The translations under genes were made by a program, and so were the position numbers. A stretch of DNA of 6,190 nucleotides. Origin: Betaproteobacteria bacterium (GTDB taxonomy: Bacteria > Pseudomonadota > Gammaproteobacteria > Burkholderiales > SG8-39). Location of the stretch: assembly GCA_019237595.1 (NCBI GenBank), contig JAFAGU010000217.1:1-6190 (forward strand). Direction: 5' to 3'. The notes beneath the pieces are model-generated. The model made no database searches. It worked only from the letters and a program-made list of their open reading frames with translations, and was not told where the DNA came from. Below, in pieces: positions 6,033 to 6,190 of this stretch; within the stretch, counting starts at the first letter, position 1, and each line of letters begins with the position of its first letter.

Positions 6033-6190
6033 ATGGAACCCAAGGACCGCCCGATCCGCATCGGCTTCCTCGTCCCGCCGGGCGCGCCCACGGTCGAGGT
6101 GGAGATGATCGCGGCCGCGCCACGGCCGGTGTCGGTGCACTTCACGCGCCTCGTCGCGCGCGGGCCGGCGGGCACGCACCAGGGCCAGGA
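6033..6190 (+). CDS. N-terminus of an Asp/Glu racemase-superfamily protein (maleate isomerase / arylmalonate decarboxylase-like), C-terminus off the right edge
   Basis: Fifty-two codons are visible. The peptide opens MEPKDRPIRIGFLVPPGAPT and continues VEVEMIAAAPRPVSVHF, then TRLVARGP. The RIG-x-x-VP-strand, the turn with PT-x-E-x-E, and the following VSVHF strand match the first beta-loop-alpha-beta of the Asp/Glu/hydantoin racemase fold. This fold includes maleate cis-trans isomerases and arylmalonate decarboxylases. The catalytic cysteines of this superfamily lie later and cannot be checked. In maleate isomerases the loop after the first strand usually carries an Asn (SNTT or GNPT-like); here it reads GAPT. 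An in-frame TAG at 6006-6008 and no other start codon in between fix the ATG at 6033, although its ribosome-binding site is poor. The gene is divergent from the P450 gene. The family call is reasonable; the exact reaction is open. Confidence 0.7.
   Translation, partial: MEPKDRPIRIGFLVPPGAPTVEVEMIAAAPRPVSVHFTRLVARGPAGTHQGQ

Noticed and set aside
5957..6175. N-terminal extension of the P450 frame to an upstream ATG
   Set aside because: The extra residues run through the intergenic region and antisense to the divergent gene, resemble no P450 N-terminus, and precede a normal start at 5956 followed by the family's proline-rich opening.

Overview
The window is GC-rich and densely coded. It looks like a chromosomal catabolic region of a betaproteobacterium (Burkholderiales-like is my best guess). 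The reasons are the strong G/C third-position bias, a DUF4124 envelope protein, a branched-chain-amino-acid-type periplasmic binding protein, and an isoquinoline/nicotinate-type molybdenum hydroxylase. No marker gene fixes the taxon, and I see no mobile element, CRISPR array, tRNA or rRNA.

Five genes lie on the minus strand, read from right to left. A soluble-type cytochrome P450 (4532-5956) comes first, then a secreted DUF4124 protein (4022-4480). Next is an ABC-type periplasmic substrate-binding protein (2757-3986), then an alpha/beta-hydrolase-fold protein (1990-2760). Last is the large molybdopterin-binding subunit of a xanthine-dehydrogenase-superfamily oxidoreductase (1997 running off the left edge). 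The last three are locked together: the binding protein and hydrolase share a 4-bp ATGA overlap, and the hydrolase and oxidoreductase share an 8-bp overlap. They are therefore probably cotranslated and work in one process. On the plus strand, a divergent gene starts at 6033 and runs off the right edge. Its N-terminus resembles the Asp/Glu racemase, maleate isomerase and arylmalonate decarboxylase superfamily. A 76-bp intergenic region (5957-6032) separates it from the P450 gene and should hold the divergent promoters.

The simplest reading is an uptake-and-oxidation module for a small, probably aromatic or N-heterocyclic compound. The binding protein would capture the substrate in the periplasm, the molybdenum enzyme and perhaps the P450 would hydroxylate it, and the hydrolase-fold and racemase-fold proteins would act on later intermediates. 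The substrate cannot be read from the sequence. The mix of enzyme folds recalls aerobic nicotinate degradation, but key steps are not in the window.

Two features stand out. The hydrolase has lost its nucleophilic serine (G-N-G-F-G instead of G-x-S-x-G) while keeping the Asp and His. The ribosome-binding site of the binding-protein gene lies entirely inside one arm of a compact hairpin just before its start codon.
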